From Saururus chinensis (lineage: Eukaryota; Streptophyta; Magnoliopsida; Piperales; Saururaceae), in NCBI GenBank assembly GCA_035235625.1, contig CP141142.1:30576995-30640994 (forward strand): 64,000 nucleotides of DNA, written 5' to 3'. Of this stretch, positions 49,896-63,129 are shown in pieces. The notes below the pieces were generated by a model. That model was given only the letters and a program-made list of their open reading frames with translations, was not told where the DNA came from and made no database searches. Position 1 is the stretch's first letter. Each line of letters starts with the position of its first letter. A program made the translations under genes and the position numbers.

Positions 49896-50276
49896 ATGCC
49901 TTGCGAGAGAGCACGAGAAATGAATGCCGGAGTAGATCTCACCCGTCGTCCTCCAAAATCTAATTCCTCAGAACTTTTCCATCTCTCCCTCAAAGCTGCC
50001 GGGGAGGAGCTTCGCTGGATCTCCTCCGTGCCCTCTGCCCTCTTCTCCTGCGCCAATGACGACAAACCAGTCCGAGAAGCGCTGCAAAGCTACGGGGAGC
50101 TATTCGACCAGGCGGCCGAGCTAATGAACCAGTCGATTGAGGCGATGAAATATCCGGGCCATGACGGGAAGATCTTGTCGCCAGAGAAGGTGAACGACCT
50201 CAAGACTTGGCTCAGCGGCGCTTCCCTATTTCGACAGGAGGAGCACCGTTTCCCCTTCCCGACGGGAAACGTATAA
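49896..50276 (+). pseudogene. Pectinesterase pro-region (PMEI domain) fragment inside the MULE
   Basis: A GC-rich open frame, unlike its AT-rich surroundings, with LFHLSLKAAGEELRWISSVP, a DDKPVREAL segment, SYGELFDQAAELMNQSIEAM and KVNDLKTWLSGA. These are the helices of the inhibitor-like pro-domain of type I plant pectin methylesterases, including the DLKTWLSGA motif. The conserved Cys in the SxCGELFD-type helix is Tyr. The match ends after SGA and the frame closes at 50276, so there is no pectinesterase catalytic domain and no clear signal peptide. A MULE-captured 5' gene end fits the known GC-rich bias of such captures. Confidence 0.82.
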
Positions 50277-50460
50277 CACACAAAGGGAAACATATTACAC
50301 ACAGAGAAGGAGAAGGGTAATTTAGGTATTAAAAAAAACTTACGTAGTTGTCTTTATCTGAAAATAGAAAATTTGTTATAAATGTTATTTAATTAAAAAC
50401 TTACCACTTTGAGTTATATAAAATTAAAAGGACAGATACGACGCTATGTAAAATTTTCTC

Positions 50461-52777
50461 AATTTTCTATGTCTTAAATACAAGTTTCAATTAGAATGTA
50501 AAATAAGGATAGTTTGGTAAAATTATTTACTTCAATTTTTTTTATATGACTACCACATATTAACTTATTAGTGGTTGATAATGCGACATGAGTTTTTATT
50601 ATGTTGATTTTAACTTTATAAGATTATATCTCATATTCTCTAACTCGGATTTGTATATTCTTAATATCGTTAGAAAATACTCAATGAGTTCTAATAAATG
50701 AGATTATGTTTTCTTGAATTTGTTTATGGGTCCCACACATACAACATACTTCACAATCATAATTTTTTGTATTTTTACTTATATTACACATGTTCATTAG
50801 ATTCATGTATTTTTAATGTCATTAGAAAACTCTCCACGAGCTCTATCAAAAGAAACCTACCACCAAACTGGTGTTGAATATGAATAATGCCTTCACAAAG
50901 TGAAGTCTTTTGACATCATTGTCTTTGCTAATCTATGACTTAATATTAAGCATATAAGACTTGGATTTGCAGTTACTTACTACAAGTGTATATGGGTTAG
51001 TGTAGGGCTTATATATGTACGTATAATTTATGACCATTATGAGCCTAAAAGTATGTATTATATTTAACTATAAAATGCAAGGGAAATATTTTTTTGATAC
51101 ATACTTTATTTATAATTTATTTTATTTTTCTTATATAGTATGTTTTTACACGGATAATATACATTCATTCTTGCTAGTATATATATAATGCATGTAAATG
51201 GAGGAGAGCAGAAACTTTGTTCAAAGTAGGCTAAACATTAATGTCAAATGTACTTCCTCTTCCAGTTCACAGGTAATCTCCAAGGTGAAGAGTGGTTGGC
51301 CTAGCAGAAGCGTGGTGGTCACGAGCTCAGGGGGTGGCGCAACAATAAAAATCCAACTCTTTACAACAATCTACACTCAAACATGCATATGTATACACAT
51401 ATATAAGCAATAAATCATTAATCAAAGAGCACACATTATATAAAATTGAATTAAGGAGCAAGGACGTACTAACCTTGGGCTGTCTAGCCCCTTGCATGCC
51501 CTTGAATCAACACATCCTCCAAAAGCACAAGAAACAAAAGTAGAGAAGGGGATTACTTTTCGTATGTGTTGATCCCTCAACTGCCTCAAGTTTGGATTCA
51601 AATCTCAGCTAACTACGGGTATCACCATCGACACATAATTCGTGCGTCTGAGCCTCACAACATATTAATACACATCCTAATCATATACTTAGTACTGTGT
51701 GTGTGAGACATAGACAGGTCCCAACTAAATTAGTGTAACGATGATTCATATAGAGTCGGCATGACCACCCCGATTACCCTTAGACCTCGTGGCCCATACA
51801 AGCTCACCTGGACCAAAATGGGCCCGACCCTGTACCACGATCCAACACAAGGGACAATTGAACGGGTATTGCAAATTCCAACACTCTTTCCCAAACTGTA
51901 AAGAGGACAACCAGATCGATATACAACGCACAGGCAGAGCCGGAAACTTCTATAATATACCACTTGTTACGATGAGAACCAATGCCTGGCCTCTTGAAGT
52001 TCTACCCATCGCCATCGGCTCGAGGAAAAGATGAGCCATGCCCAAGAGGTATACCATCCAATGGCTTCAACAAGGACCTCTACCCAGTACTCAAGAGATG
52101 GAACACTGGGACATAGCCGCATAAGTGTGCCGAAGCCGGAACCGAGTAACGGATCTACCACTGTCTGTGTATCAAAGCCGGTCCCCGGTAAAAGGGAAGA
52201 AGACTCAAAATTGTGCACACAAGGATAAAACAACACACCGGCACAACCAACAAAAAGGAAATTGAATATACAAAGAAGAGGTGATAAGGATAATGGAAGC
52301 AAGAGAGGGGAAGGGAGGGTGGCATGGGAAGAGGATCGTAAGACCAGGAAAGACAAAGGAAAAGGAGGGTTGGTCGGGAAAACGGTAGACAAAGGAGAGG
52401 CCGGCCTAGCCTGGCATCCACACCGAGGTACGGGGAGGCCATCGGCCAGCCAACGCTCCTATGGAATCCGAAGCCGATGCAAACCCGTTGCAATATTCAT
52501 GACAAAACCACCTGTGAAGCCGCATGAAAGTAAAGGCCCGGAGTTGCCTTAAGGGGCTTTGTATCCGCATGCAAGCATTCATAGCTCACTGAGCTTTTGT
52601 GAAGGTTCTCACATCTGAGTGAGTGCTCCACAGCGGATCTGAAGGCACCTCAAGGAACAACGATATTTCCCCCTCGCCAAACCTGCTTTCGAAATTTACA
52701 ACACTTATTTATATGTTGGGATATGTCCTAATTGGCTATACATATAAGAGGGTTCAGGTAAGAAATAAGGTAGCCAC
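50461..52777. other. No recognised gene; GC-richer island at about 51700-52560
   Basis: 50.5-51.7 kb is AT-rich with nothing recognised. From about 51700 to 52560 base composition rises sharply and overlapping frames are open on both strands, without any family motif. The look is of an old transposon or LTR segment, but no ends or coding motifs support a name. Confidence 0.4.
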
Positions 52778-52873
52778 ACCTGATTTGGTGTGAGTGGCCG
52801 TGAAATTTGGACCAAGTTTCTAGCAGATTTACCAGCCGGCGGGGGCTGATCGGCCACTCACACCGAATCGGGT
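52778..52873. repeat. 23-bp inverted repeat with 50-base loop
   Basis: ACCTGATTTGGTGTGAGTGG plus CCG (52778-52800) pairs with 52851-52873, 21 of 23 positions complementary. The loop contains a second GC-rich stem-like stretch (CAGCCGGCGGGGGCTG). No coding frame runs through it. Confidence 0.85.
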
Positions 52874-55800
52874 ATGATCATGCCTCACAACTGAATTGAA
52901 CCCACTTAACGCAATTGTTTGCACCTGAATGGTCTCTTGTTTTACTATTTGATGTAGGGCTGATATTGATGGGACTTACTGTTCAACTAATTCAGTTATA
53001 GGTATGCATTAACTTTCCTCTCTAGTTATTTATATTAATAAATTTATAAAGTTTAAAAAAAATAACGGAGAAAGAAGTTCTCTTCTTCTTGAACAATATT
53101 TTATAAAATAATATAGAATAATGGCTTTCATGAAAGCCAAACTTTTATGCATGCCCTAATGACGTAATATATAAATAAATGAGCCTAAACTATGACTAAA
53201 TAAAGACTAACCAATCAACATTAGAGAAAATAAACTAAAAAAGCCTAAATAAATAATAGAATACAGAATTAAGACTCCTACTAATAAAAATAACTCAAAA
53301 GAAAACAATCCGAAAAAAGAGTTTAAATCCAAATTGAAATCCAAGCTTATCCCATAATTGTGCAATGGATCACTCCTAAGGGCCCGTCAATTGTTCTTGT
53401 TATTATTCAAACGAATCAAAGGTCCATCGATGCTCACACACCAATCAATTGATATAAGTAATATAATCTAACAGAAAGGCAAGCGATCGATCCACCAAGC
53501 TTCTAATGGATCTATCAAGATACTATTCAACATTTGATCGATTGCTTCTGAAAGCCCGATTGATCAATTGAGGTACTAGAAACTATGACACGAAGTGGCA
53601 ACAAGTGATCAATGTCTCATGGGGCGTGATCAATCGTTGGACAAACTACTACATATTCCATTCTAACCATCTGGTTTATATCACTGTTTGAATTTGGAAA
53701 TATTTTTGTGGCCGCATTTCAACACCAAAAATAGAGATTATGCTATGTAGAGCCCTAGCAATATATAGTAACGATTTGGTCATGGAATCTCGGTCAGGCA
53801 ATAAGCATCCTTGGAACTTTTTTAAAATGTAATCCTTTGAATATTGAAAAAAGAATAAGACGTTTCTCTCAGTCTCTCATTTTCTCTCTTTATTTCCTAA
53901 ACTTATTATTTTATTGTGAACAATAGAGAGTGTGTGAGGAAGGTCCCAATGTCTATAGCCTTGTGCGAATTCCATCAATTTCACCCTGCATTAGGAGGTC
54001 TAGCCATCGAGCCCCCTCAACCAGTTATGATTTTTCCCTAGGTCATCATTAAAAAATATTGATGACATGAAGAATGGTTAGATCAACATTATGAGATATA
54101 TAATGCGCAATGGGGCTTTTGTATTAAGAATTGCACTCAAAGGGAAAACGTAGTTTGAGGAATAATACCTGCCCCGCAGAGTGCACAGACTAGGGGCCAT
54201 CCTCCAAACATTATTCGCACTTGACCAAATTGTTACATTATTTTTATCCATCAACTTGAGAGTTTTCAGTCTCCACCATGAAGAGAAGTTATATCAAACA
54301 TGAAATATAAGAATCCATTAGGCTAGCCAAGGAGATTGCCTGCAAACCACATGGGTCATTTGCCTTGAAATGAGCCCTTGTTAAAGACGCAGGCAAATCA
54401 TCCTTGGCTATCTAAGACGACCCTTGTATTCATGTAAGATATCTCCTCGTAACAACAACCCTCATTGCTCTGATGAGTAGATGTAAGAATTCACTCCAGT
54501 TTTTATAGACATGGAGAGAAGGAAAGGGAGGGAGCAGAGGATAGAGTAAAGAGAGAAGTTTGACATGCAGCAGAAATATTCTCTTCTCTCCACTTTGACT
54601 TATCCATAATCTTGCAATATAATCTTCCGATGCTCAAGTGGAAGAATATATTCTTCTGATTCGTTAGGAAGTAAGACTTGTTGATATTCCCATCTCATTC
54701 TCTTTGCATGTGCGAGACTTCATTACCGTTCCAGCTGGTCGGAAGGTATTGTTTCGTCCTCTCCGAGTTCAACTCTTGGATAATACTTGCTTTGGATCAG
54801 ACTTGCAACTTTCAATGCAACTACTGCATAATACTTTATAGTATTGCATGTTGGTTTCTTATATGGGCGTGGTCTAACCTTTTCTTGCCTCCACTGGTCG
54901 ATATTCTTGTACCTTATATTCTTGAAGGTGTTGTAGACAAAATGCCCCTACCACATCGCGCACTTTATAAATGATTGTGTTTGGCGTTGCCGCCACCGCA
55001 ATTGCCACCATCACCATCACCGTCACCGCCGTTGGCCACAACTAGATTTTTTTTTGTTTTGAAAATTTTTTCAAGAAGGGTCAATGTTGATAATAAATTT
55101 ATACATTACCTAAATCTATTTTGGATATTACATATCATATATATTTGGACCAAAATACCCAAACATATTCCCACGCGTTATCCACAAAATTCCCAACCTA
55201 ATCGAACCCCTCTCTTTTCTTCTGCCATATACACAATTGATTCTTCTTTCTCCGGCCATAATCTCCTTCACCCATTTTCATTCTTCGGCCATACCCCTTC
55301 TTTGGACTTATCTTCTCTCTTGCCTTAACATTTCGCTAACCATTTCTCCATTCAAAAAGGTTTAGAAAACTGCTAACAGAAAGAAGCAAGTTTTGAGACT
55401 TTTTTAACCATCACTTAATAACTTCTCCACCATGGCCTTATAATATCTTATATGCAAAGACATGCCCTTAAACTATTATGTAGCTGGCTAACGCAGTAAA
55501 TTTTATGTTCCAATATCTTGCAATCCCATTACGCAACCCTCAAACTAGGTGTTCATCTTCCCAAGACCAATATGAAAAACAACTTGTAATAATATCTTTA
55601 ACATGTTTAGTAACAATATTATGCATCAATTTTCAACAATATGTAAATATTGTATTATTTGTTCAACAATATTGTTAAATTAATTCAATAATATTATTAT
55701 ATCGTTCTAATGGTATGTACATTCTATAAAATCAAAGTATCATTGTTTAGCCCTTTATGTTGAAGCCCCATTGGACTATAAACTAAATGCCACCCTAAGA

Positions 55801-57549
55801 GGGGCCTTGAACATACTATCCTGCTATGTCAATCAATTTAAAGAACAAGAAAAGACTTGGATAATCTTCACAACACACAAGGGAATTCATATGGGCTTGC
55901 ACCTAAGAATGAACAACAATTTAATTTTGTTAGGTCAATTTAAAGATATCATCTTATCATTAAATCATTTTCACAATATGAGGAGCTCAGTTGGATGACA
56001 TGATCATAAAGTCAAATCAATTTTATAATGGTTTCAAATCGTTGATTTGATTTGGCGATGTTGTCACATCGATTCAACAATGTGATGATATCACTAACCT
56101 ATTGTTCAACTACATATCCTTGAATCGATATGGTTCTTTACAAACATGTGCCAACAAAAGAAAATAGAAAAAAAGGGGAACAGAAAAATGCATAAAAGAA
56201 CAAAATAAGAAGTCATTGGAGAGGAACATATATATTGTTGAATCAATATGCATGTCAATGTTACTTCATTCCAACCACAAGGGATGGCTTTGCAGTACCA
56301 AATCCTTGGTGGAGCGGGGGCAATGCTTGTTAGTGGCATCAGTAATGAAAGAGGAAGAGGAGGGTAAGGGGTTATGATAGAGCCAACAGTAGAGTAGGGG
56401 CAGAGCTTGTTGGTTGCATTGGCAATGGTGGAAGAGGGGAAGGAAAGGTGCGGCTGGTAGTGAAGCTTGTCAGTGGCACCGAAATTTCTCAATTAAGCCC
56501 AAACCCTATTTGTAAACATATATGTTGAATTCACTACCATAATGCTAAAGGGCATTTTGGATGTAAAATTACCAAAATTCAAAAATTTGTAATATTTGAA
56601 GATAATTAATGTAATGTGTAAATTCTTCAATATTAACCTAGTAATATGAAAGTTTTTTTTCCAAAGCAAAGGCACACACACCCTTGGATCTCTCTCAATA
56701 CCGGCAAAGATCCAACGAGCCCCACTAAACAAGATTGGGCATTTGATATTTAACAGGTTTAACTATAATATGCCACTATAGTTCATACTATCATTACAAT
56801 ACACAAACATATTAAATGTTAGGCGAGTTGGGCACAACCAATTTGATTAAAGGAACACCCTATTCCCTTACTCAACAACCATAACAATGGTAGTTTAGCC
56901 CCGCTTTTAGTCCTCATGTTGAGGGTGAGCATGCACTTTCTCCCCAGCTTCATCCCTTCTTCCAATATGCATTTTATAACTTCTCCATTCAAATTATAGA
57001 TATATTTACTGCTATTGCCACTAATTAATTATAAGGGATTTCCCCATTTTCCCTATGAAATCAGTTATATAAGTTATGAAAATGTTTCCTCGACCTGCTC
57101 CATGACTTTTTCCCATGCCCATGCTGCATAGGACTCCTAACATGGTACATAAAGGTAAACACATTCTCTATATAAAGTGTTAGAAGCGAACTAGTCTAAC
57201 ATGGTACATTGAGACTGTGTTTGCCTGTATATACCATCTTAGGTTGACGCCCACAAAGTTAGAGGTATATTTACGTAATAAGAATATTAGAATCTAGAAC
57301 GAATTTAAAATTTCTACTGGGTAAGTAATCAACACCACCTTTATTGCGTCAGTGAGTAAACAACTATACTATCAACAAGTAATGACATGTCGGTAAAAAC
57401 ATCAGTGAATTTCTTCGTTTCATCGGTAGAGCCAATGACGCATTGGTTATGAGATGATTTATTGATGAAGATAAAAATATTCCAAAATAGAATGTTGCAG
57501 ACCAAAATCAATTATTTGTCCTTCATATAAATACCTTTTTGCACCCTAG
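52874..57549. other. Long stretch without a recognised gene
   Basis: Mostly AT-rich. 53.4-53.7 kb has ATCGATTG-rich sequence like the copia LTRs further right. Frames at 54678-54974, 54975-55328 and 56106-56492 have no recognisable motif and no splice partner. Near 57130-57230 CTAACATGGTACAT occurs twice about 60 bp apart. Confidence 0.45.
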
Positions 57550-57923
57550 TGTTATGATTTACACCATATAATAGGATAGTTTGTTTTATTTTAAGTATGT
57601 TGCTTGATTTATTTTTAGTAGGTGGCCCATAAGACCTTACTTAAAGTTTTCATTTTGATGTATAAGGAAACTAAAAGCCCAAGCCATAGGGCTTGGCGTA
57701 TTATGTAAGGGGCAGTATTGGCCTCCTAATAAAAAGGAATAAAAAATAGTCTTCTTCATTATCTTTCCTTCTTCCTCCTACTGACTATCTTCTTCCCCCT
57801 TTTTCTCGCTTCCAATTTCTCCTAAAAATATTAAGCTTTATAAGAGAATAACTAGCTAGTGCTACAGTGAGTGAAACTCTGGCTAGCCCTTCTTGGTTTA
57901 TAATTTATTGGATGTGTAAGGCA
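57550..57923 (+). mobile_element. Probable 5' LTR and primer-binding site of a Ty3/gypsy element
   Basis: It starts TGTTATGATT at 57550 and ends ...AAGGCA at 57923. About 10 bp downstream, TGCATATCAAGA (57935-57946), followed by CACGACAGCG, looks like a mutated initiator-Met-tRNA primer site (TGGTATCAGAGC). Gag-like sequence follows directly. The other LTR lies outside the window, so the borders rest on TG..CA and the primer-site position only. Confidence 0.6.
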
Positions 57924-57999
57924 TAAATTTTTTTTGCATATCAAGACACGACAGCGAATGTGCAATGGTTGTGAATTGTAGCCCTTCATCTTGAGGGTG

Positions 58000-58960
58000 A
58001 TGCCCTAGTTTGATTTTAATATTTGAGTGGGGGTGCTAAATATCACATGGCATGAATTTGGACCCAATAGTTTTTTCGATTTTAACGAATTATTGTCCTC
58101 ATAGTCACAAACCTCTATGGTGCAAGCTTATTAGTTTGAGTTTATGCAGGTTGCCACTTGCCTCCCACACTAGACATGGGAAGCCTATTGTGACAATTTG
58201 TTGGGGCCTTATACCAAATACAACACTTTGGTAGCTCAACTATGCTATCATTCATCATGCAGACATCCAAGAGGAGAAATTTCTCAGGCAATATTGTACC
58301 TTCTGTCTTGTAGTGCCATCGTGTGCAAGACTATGGGTAGTGACTGTGGTCCCACAAAGTTCATGGCCAACAAACTTCAAGCACCATACCTTGCACATCG
58401 GTTCCTTTCTGGCATTTGTCTCAATCATAGAAGGAAGTCGTTCAAAGGGGTTATGCTTTAATTTGACAAGCACTTTACTCCGGGTGATCATTACAAAACC
58501 CCTCCTACGACACTGATTTTAGAGGAGCCTTGGGTCAACTCAGCTAACTGAGGAGACATTGAGATATCATCATGCGATGCAGAGGTCCTTCTTGAGATTT
58601 CTTTACATGCCTTCTCTGACACTTACACACTGCAGACCATGAGGGGGTAGGGTCTCCTCAAACAATAGCAAGTGGCAGTTCTCAATTATAGCGGTAGCAC
58701 TTATAACTAAAGTAATGATCATGGTGCTCAGCAGCTTGGTTGTTATATCTTGAACTCCACCCCTTTTGATGTTCTTGTTGGAGATGGCAAGCACCTTTGA
58801 AGAAAAAGTTTTTGTCCATGGGCACAGATTAACATTCATGGACCTGCATTTTTAATGGACCTCTATTTATTGCCCACCAAGGGTGTCAACATTTTTTGGA
58901 AGTTCAATGAGTACAAGAGGTGGGTGACATCACTTTGAACTTTTAGGAATCATCATGGAA
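58000..58960 (+). mobile_element. Ty3/gypsy gag and protease region, decayed
   Basis: With frame changes: gag-type phrases (EFGPNSFFDFNE, QTSMVQAY, FEFMQVATCLP) near 58050-58160; a zinc-knuckle-like region KGLCFN..FTPGDHYKT near 58440-58510, followed by LILEEPWVNSA; then FDVLVGDGKHL and QINIHGPAFLMDLYLLPTKG near 58770-58890, as in retropepsin-like domains of gypsy elements. Many stops. The polyprotein is cut off near 58960 by the copia element. Confidence 0.75.
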
Positions 58961-58964
58961 TATC

Positions 58965-59592
58965 ATATTGCCAAGAACATAAGTGTCCATATGTCTTGTA
59001 TTAGCTTATTATCATGATCAACTCAATGTCATTAATATGCATTTTGAGTCAGTTTATAGTTTAAAGAATTACTTCTGAAGGTTGAATGAAAGGAAGACTC
59101 AAATTTGTGTTTCAAGAAGGTAAAAATATGTAGAGACATCACATTCACACACTTTAGGGCCAAAGTGGCATTAGGTGGAAAAATGGTGAGGATTGGAGAT
59201 TTGAATATAAAAAATCTTCAATCACTAGGTTGGAATTGATGAATTGTAACATAATCTCCAAAAAACTATGAGTGATTGATTTCTTCTATGAAACGATCAA
59301 TTAGCACCTAAAAACACTACATGTAAAACAAATCTAAGAGTTAGCGATTGATTGGCTAGGAAGAACGATAGATTGGGTTGAAGAGTAGTGAGGAAAAACT
59401 ACATGGAGCAAGCAATTGCCCTGTTAAAAAAATTGATAGCTAGGTCGCAGGCTGCTTAATTTAATATTTTTTGGTTTGGTATGTATTTTAAATTAGAGTC
59501 TTATTCCTTTTAGGGCCTGGGAGTTTATAAAAAGGGGTTAGAACATGATAGAGGAATAGAGAAGACCTAGAAAACCTAGATTGCTTCTTGCT
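58965..59592 (+). repeat. Left LTR portion of the nested copia element
   Basis: Collinear with 61911-62491: shared phrases include TTTTGAGTCAGTTTA, AAAGGAAGACTC, TTGGTGAGGATTG-type sequence, GGAGTTTATAAAAAGGG (a TATA-like TATAAAAAG) and GAAAACCTAGA. The first about 100 bp and the 3' part of the LTR are missing relative to the right copy, so both sides of this LTR are truncated. Confidence 0.82.
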
Positions 59593-61807
59593 ATGACTTT
59601 TTATTTAAAATTCAAAGTATATTAGATGGATGTAAAAACTATTTATTTGGATGGAAACTTGAAAGAGAAAGTCTACATCGAACAACCTAAGGGTTGCATT
59701 GATCCTCATCATCCTAACTATGTATATAAATTAAAAAAAGCTTTGTATAGATTGAAACAAGCTCCAAGAACATGGTATGATAGACTAACACAATGTTTGA
59801 CAAAGCAGGGTTACATAAGAGGAGGTGTTGACCAAACAATTTTTTGTTAAGTATGTGAAGCATGTTGTGATGTCATAGATGCTAATTGGGTAGGGAGTAT
59901 AGATGATAGAAAAAAGTACCTAAGGAGGATATTTTTATGCAGGAAATTGATTAATTTCTTAGCATAGTCAAAAGCAAAAGCGTGTACACTATCAACTGCA
60001 AAAGCTAGATATATAGCTTCTAGTAGTGGTTGTACTTAATTAATATGGATGAAAAAGATATTATTTGATTATGGAATACGCCAGAATAAAATGACTTTAT
60101 ATTATAACAATCTAAGTTCGATTAGAATTTCTCACAATCCTATTTAACATTCTCGTACACAACATATTGATATTACACATCATTTTACTCGAGATTTGGT
60201 TATGGATCAAATTGTCAACTTAGACCATATTTCGATAGAGTTTCAATTTGCTGATATTTTTAAAAAACCTTTGGACTTCAATAGGTTCGTTAACCTTATA
60301 AATGTCATTGGGCTTGTTTGCCTAGAGTATTTTCATAAGAGAGGTTTATCCTTACTTCGATTGAAAATCTTTTGAGACATTAGAATCAACAAAAAATGTT
60401 TTAAATTTTTAAGTTTTTGTTAGTTTGCTTTGATTTAGTTTGTTTAGAGTTTAGTTACTTGGTTTTCAGAAAAAGTTAATCAACACGAACCAAATAAAAA
60501 ATGAGTTTGTATGTTTTAAACATATAGTTGTAATATTATATGGAACACACTTGAATTGTGAAAATAGTGCACAATAGTGAGTTATATATGAAATGCATAA
60601 TGAATTTAAATCTTAAGTTTAGAGGACTGGTTGCATATCAATTGAGCAAGGTTCTGAGATTCATAATAATACTTGATGCATTATTGATTTACTTAAGGGC
60701 TTTGATGATATGAGGTAGTATATAGTTGAACAGTTTGGATTCATTTGCATGCCAGATGAGATTTGATATGCTTATATTTTATTTTAAATAATTTATATAA
60801 ATATTTATATAAATAGTTCTCAAAAAGATGATGGAGTGGACTACCTACATGACATATCTTATGTTAGTGTGAAAATTATCATTCCCTTGACATTGAAAAA
60901 GGCTTATATTGAAAAAATACATAGTGCAAGGTCAAGAGAATTAAGAAAAAACCATTGAAAACTCAATTATGAAAAGAATGAAAAAGCCAAAATTTGAAAA
61001 AGACAAAGGGCATAAAGAATTATAACATCATAAATTGAATTTTGTATTATTGCTTGTATTTATTACTTATTTAATGTAAATTAATGATAACATGGAATAC
61101 GAACATGAGTCAAGTTTATCGACGGACTCATTAGCCGAAGTCATGGAGGAGGAAGGTTATTTTTTACTATATTATCCATTGATATCTTGATGATTGTTTT
61201 GAGTGATTATGGTATAGTCATTGACTTTAAGTAAAACATTTCTGCATCTCTTAATATGAGACTTGAAACTTGAAATTCTATTTCTTTAGCTGAGTGGCTA
61301 ATAAGATTATGTCATGCTAATGTGGGATACACATGATGTATTATTCTATAGCTTAGATAGTATGTTCTCACTTAATATTGCTATATAGTTAACAACACAC
61401 TTTGTTTTCAAGAAATTGTTTACTTGATTCTCCTAAATATTGATTCTAAATCTAGTTTCAAATTGATTTACAAGTTTTCTTCTCTATTTTATTTATTCTT
61501 TACCTCGGTTTTATTTTGTTTATTTGTGACAAAAAGAGAGATTTGGATTTGATAAAACCTTAAATCTTGAAGGTAGAAAACTCACAGAGAGCTTGATAAA
61601 GAAGATCTAGGATGAATTGATAAAAAGAGATTGTTTTGGTTATCTTAATTAATCTTTTACTTACTTGAATATTTAAATTATCTATTTACTTATTTCTTAG
61701 AATAGTATTATGAAGATATATTCTAGTTTGTAATGTGCAGATTGATTATAAGTTGAAGATTACACTACAATAAAATAAGAGAGTTATAGATTAAGGGGGA
61801 GAAACAT
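59593..61807 (+). mobile_element. Copia (Sirevirus/SIRE-like) internal region, heavily deleted
   Basis: 59626-59850 is a reverse transcriptase piece ([61 protein letters not shown]). 59859-60350 is an RNase H piece in changing frames (DANWVGSIDDRK, LSTAKARYIAS, LIWMKK, HSRTQHIDITHHFTRD, QFADIFKKPLD). The phrasing is that of the SIRE/Maximus lineage. Gag, protease, integrase and the YVDD part of the reverse transcriptase are absent. A polypurine tract (about 61792-61804, AAGGGGGAGAAA) precedes the right LTR. About 1.4 kb (60.4-61.8 kb) after RNase H has no recognised frame; SIRE-type elements often have an extra region there. Confidence 0.88.
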
Positions 61808-62950
61808 TGTTGGATAATTTGTCTAAAGTTGATTATGCACTATAGAGTTATAATTTAAAATTTTTTAGATGATGTGTGGTAGTGTTTTGTTACAAAATAG
61901 CCAAATGAGGACATTGTAATAACATAAATGTCCTTATGTCATATATTGTCTTATTGTCGTGATTAAACAATGTCATTAATATATATTTTGAGTCAGTTTA
62001 CAGTCTCAAGAATGACTTTTGAAGGTGGAATAAAAGGAAGACTCGAATCCATTTTTCCAACAGGTAAAAAATCACAACTTTAGGGTAAAAAACACCTTAG
62101 ATGAAAGATTGGTGAGGATTGAAGATTTGAATATCAAAAATCTTATTTGAATGATCGATCACTAGGTTGGAATGATTGATCACTAATGAATTGTAATGGA
62201 ATCTCCAAAAAAATGTATGAGCAATTGATCACTTCTGTGAAACGATTGATCGACATATGAAAACACTATAGGTAAAATGACACCACTAGGAAGAACGATC
62301 GGTCTAGATGAAGAGTCATGAGGAAAAAAATAGGGAGCAATCGATTGCATTGTGAAAACGATTGATCGCTAGAGCGGTAGGTTGCGTAATTTAAGATTTT
62401 TCAGGTTGGTTTGTATTCCTTTTAGGGCTTAGGAGTTTATAAAAAGGGATTGGACAATGTTAGAGCAAGGGAGAAGGCTTAGAAAACCTAGAGAACTTGT
62501 GTAGAGTTGCTCTAATGGCATTTTGAAAGAGTTGCTTCTAGATTGAAAAAATCTCAATTATAAATAAAAAAAAAGTGATTAGAAGTGAGATTGGTGCACA
62601 AAAATACATGTGAGATATAGTGTTTACTTAAGATTCTTGCTGAGAAGATCAAGATATTAAAGGATTTATTTCATGGAGAAGATAAAAGATCTAATATGAT
62701 CAAAAGAGTAATAAGGAGAAGAAGATCAAGCTATGGCTAGTAAACAACTAAGGAGTCGTGGATTTATAATTTAGTAGTGGTGTGTAGGACTAGCCATTGA
62801 AGAAAAAAAGTCTATTGTCTTTGTAATCGGTAATTCTATAATCTTAGGTTTACATAGTACATAGTTGATCTCAACAGAATGTCACATAATTTTTCTCTGC
62901 TTGGGTTTTAATGTAAAAAAATTTGTGTGTTTTTGTTTGCTAATTTGATT
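61808..62950 (+). repeat. Right LTR of the nested copia element
   Basis: It starts TGTTGGATAATTTG immediately after the polypurine tract. The part 61911-62491 aligns with the left LTR. The right border is uncertain because the left LTR lacks that part; gypsy sequence resumes by about 63130. ATCGATTG-type motifs in it resemble sequence near 4.9, 6.7 and 53.5 kb, suggesting related LTR remnants elsewhere in the window. Confidence 0.7.
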
Positions 62951-63129
62951 GCAAAATTCTTGTTAGAGCCCATTGGAAATAGGCGCATTAATTTGAACAA
63001 AATTGATACTTATTTTTGTTTAAAATAGGAAGATAAATCTTATAACTTAATTGCGAGTTAGAGGAATTTATTTTTCTCGGTTTGTCTATGACACATGGAT
63101 AGTTCACAATCCTACAAGAGCACCTTTAG

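Larger units (their letters stand above)
44990..50460. mobile_element. Mutator-like element (MULE), 5,471 bp, with transposase and two captured gene fragments
   Basis: The ends read TAGAAAATTTTACATAGCGT (44990-45009) and, inward from 50460 on the other strand, GAGAAAATTTTACATAGCGT, 19 of 20 identical. The 9-bp flanks AATTTTTTA (44981-44989) and AATTTTCTA (50461-50469) differ at one base, matching the 9-bp duplication of Mutator elements. Inside are a decayed MuDR-type transposase (45926-48140, minus), an ARABIDILLO fragment with intron (49061-49583, plus) and a pectinesterase pro-domain fragment (49896-50276, plus). Terminal repeats are short for the superfamily. The captured pieces lie between the transposase 5' side and the right end. 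Confidence 0.88.

Noticed and set aside
51730-52552. Overlapping frames on both strands in the GC-rich island
   Set aside because: Open on both strands because of composition; no family motif, no consistent strand.
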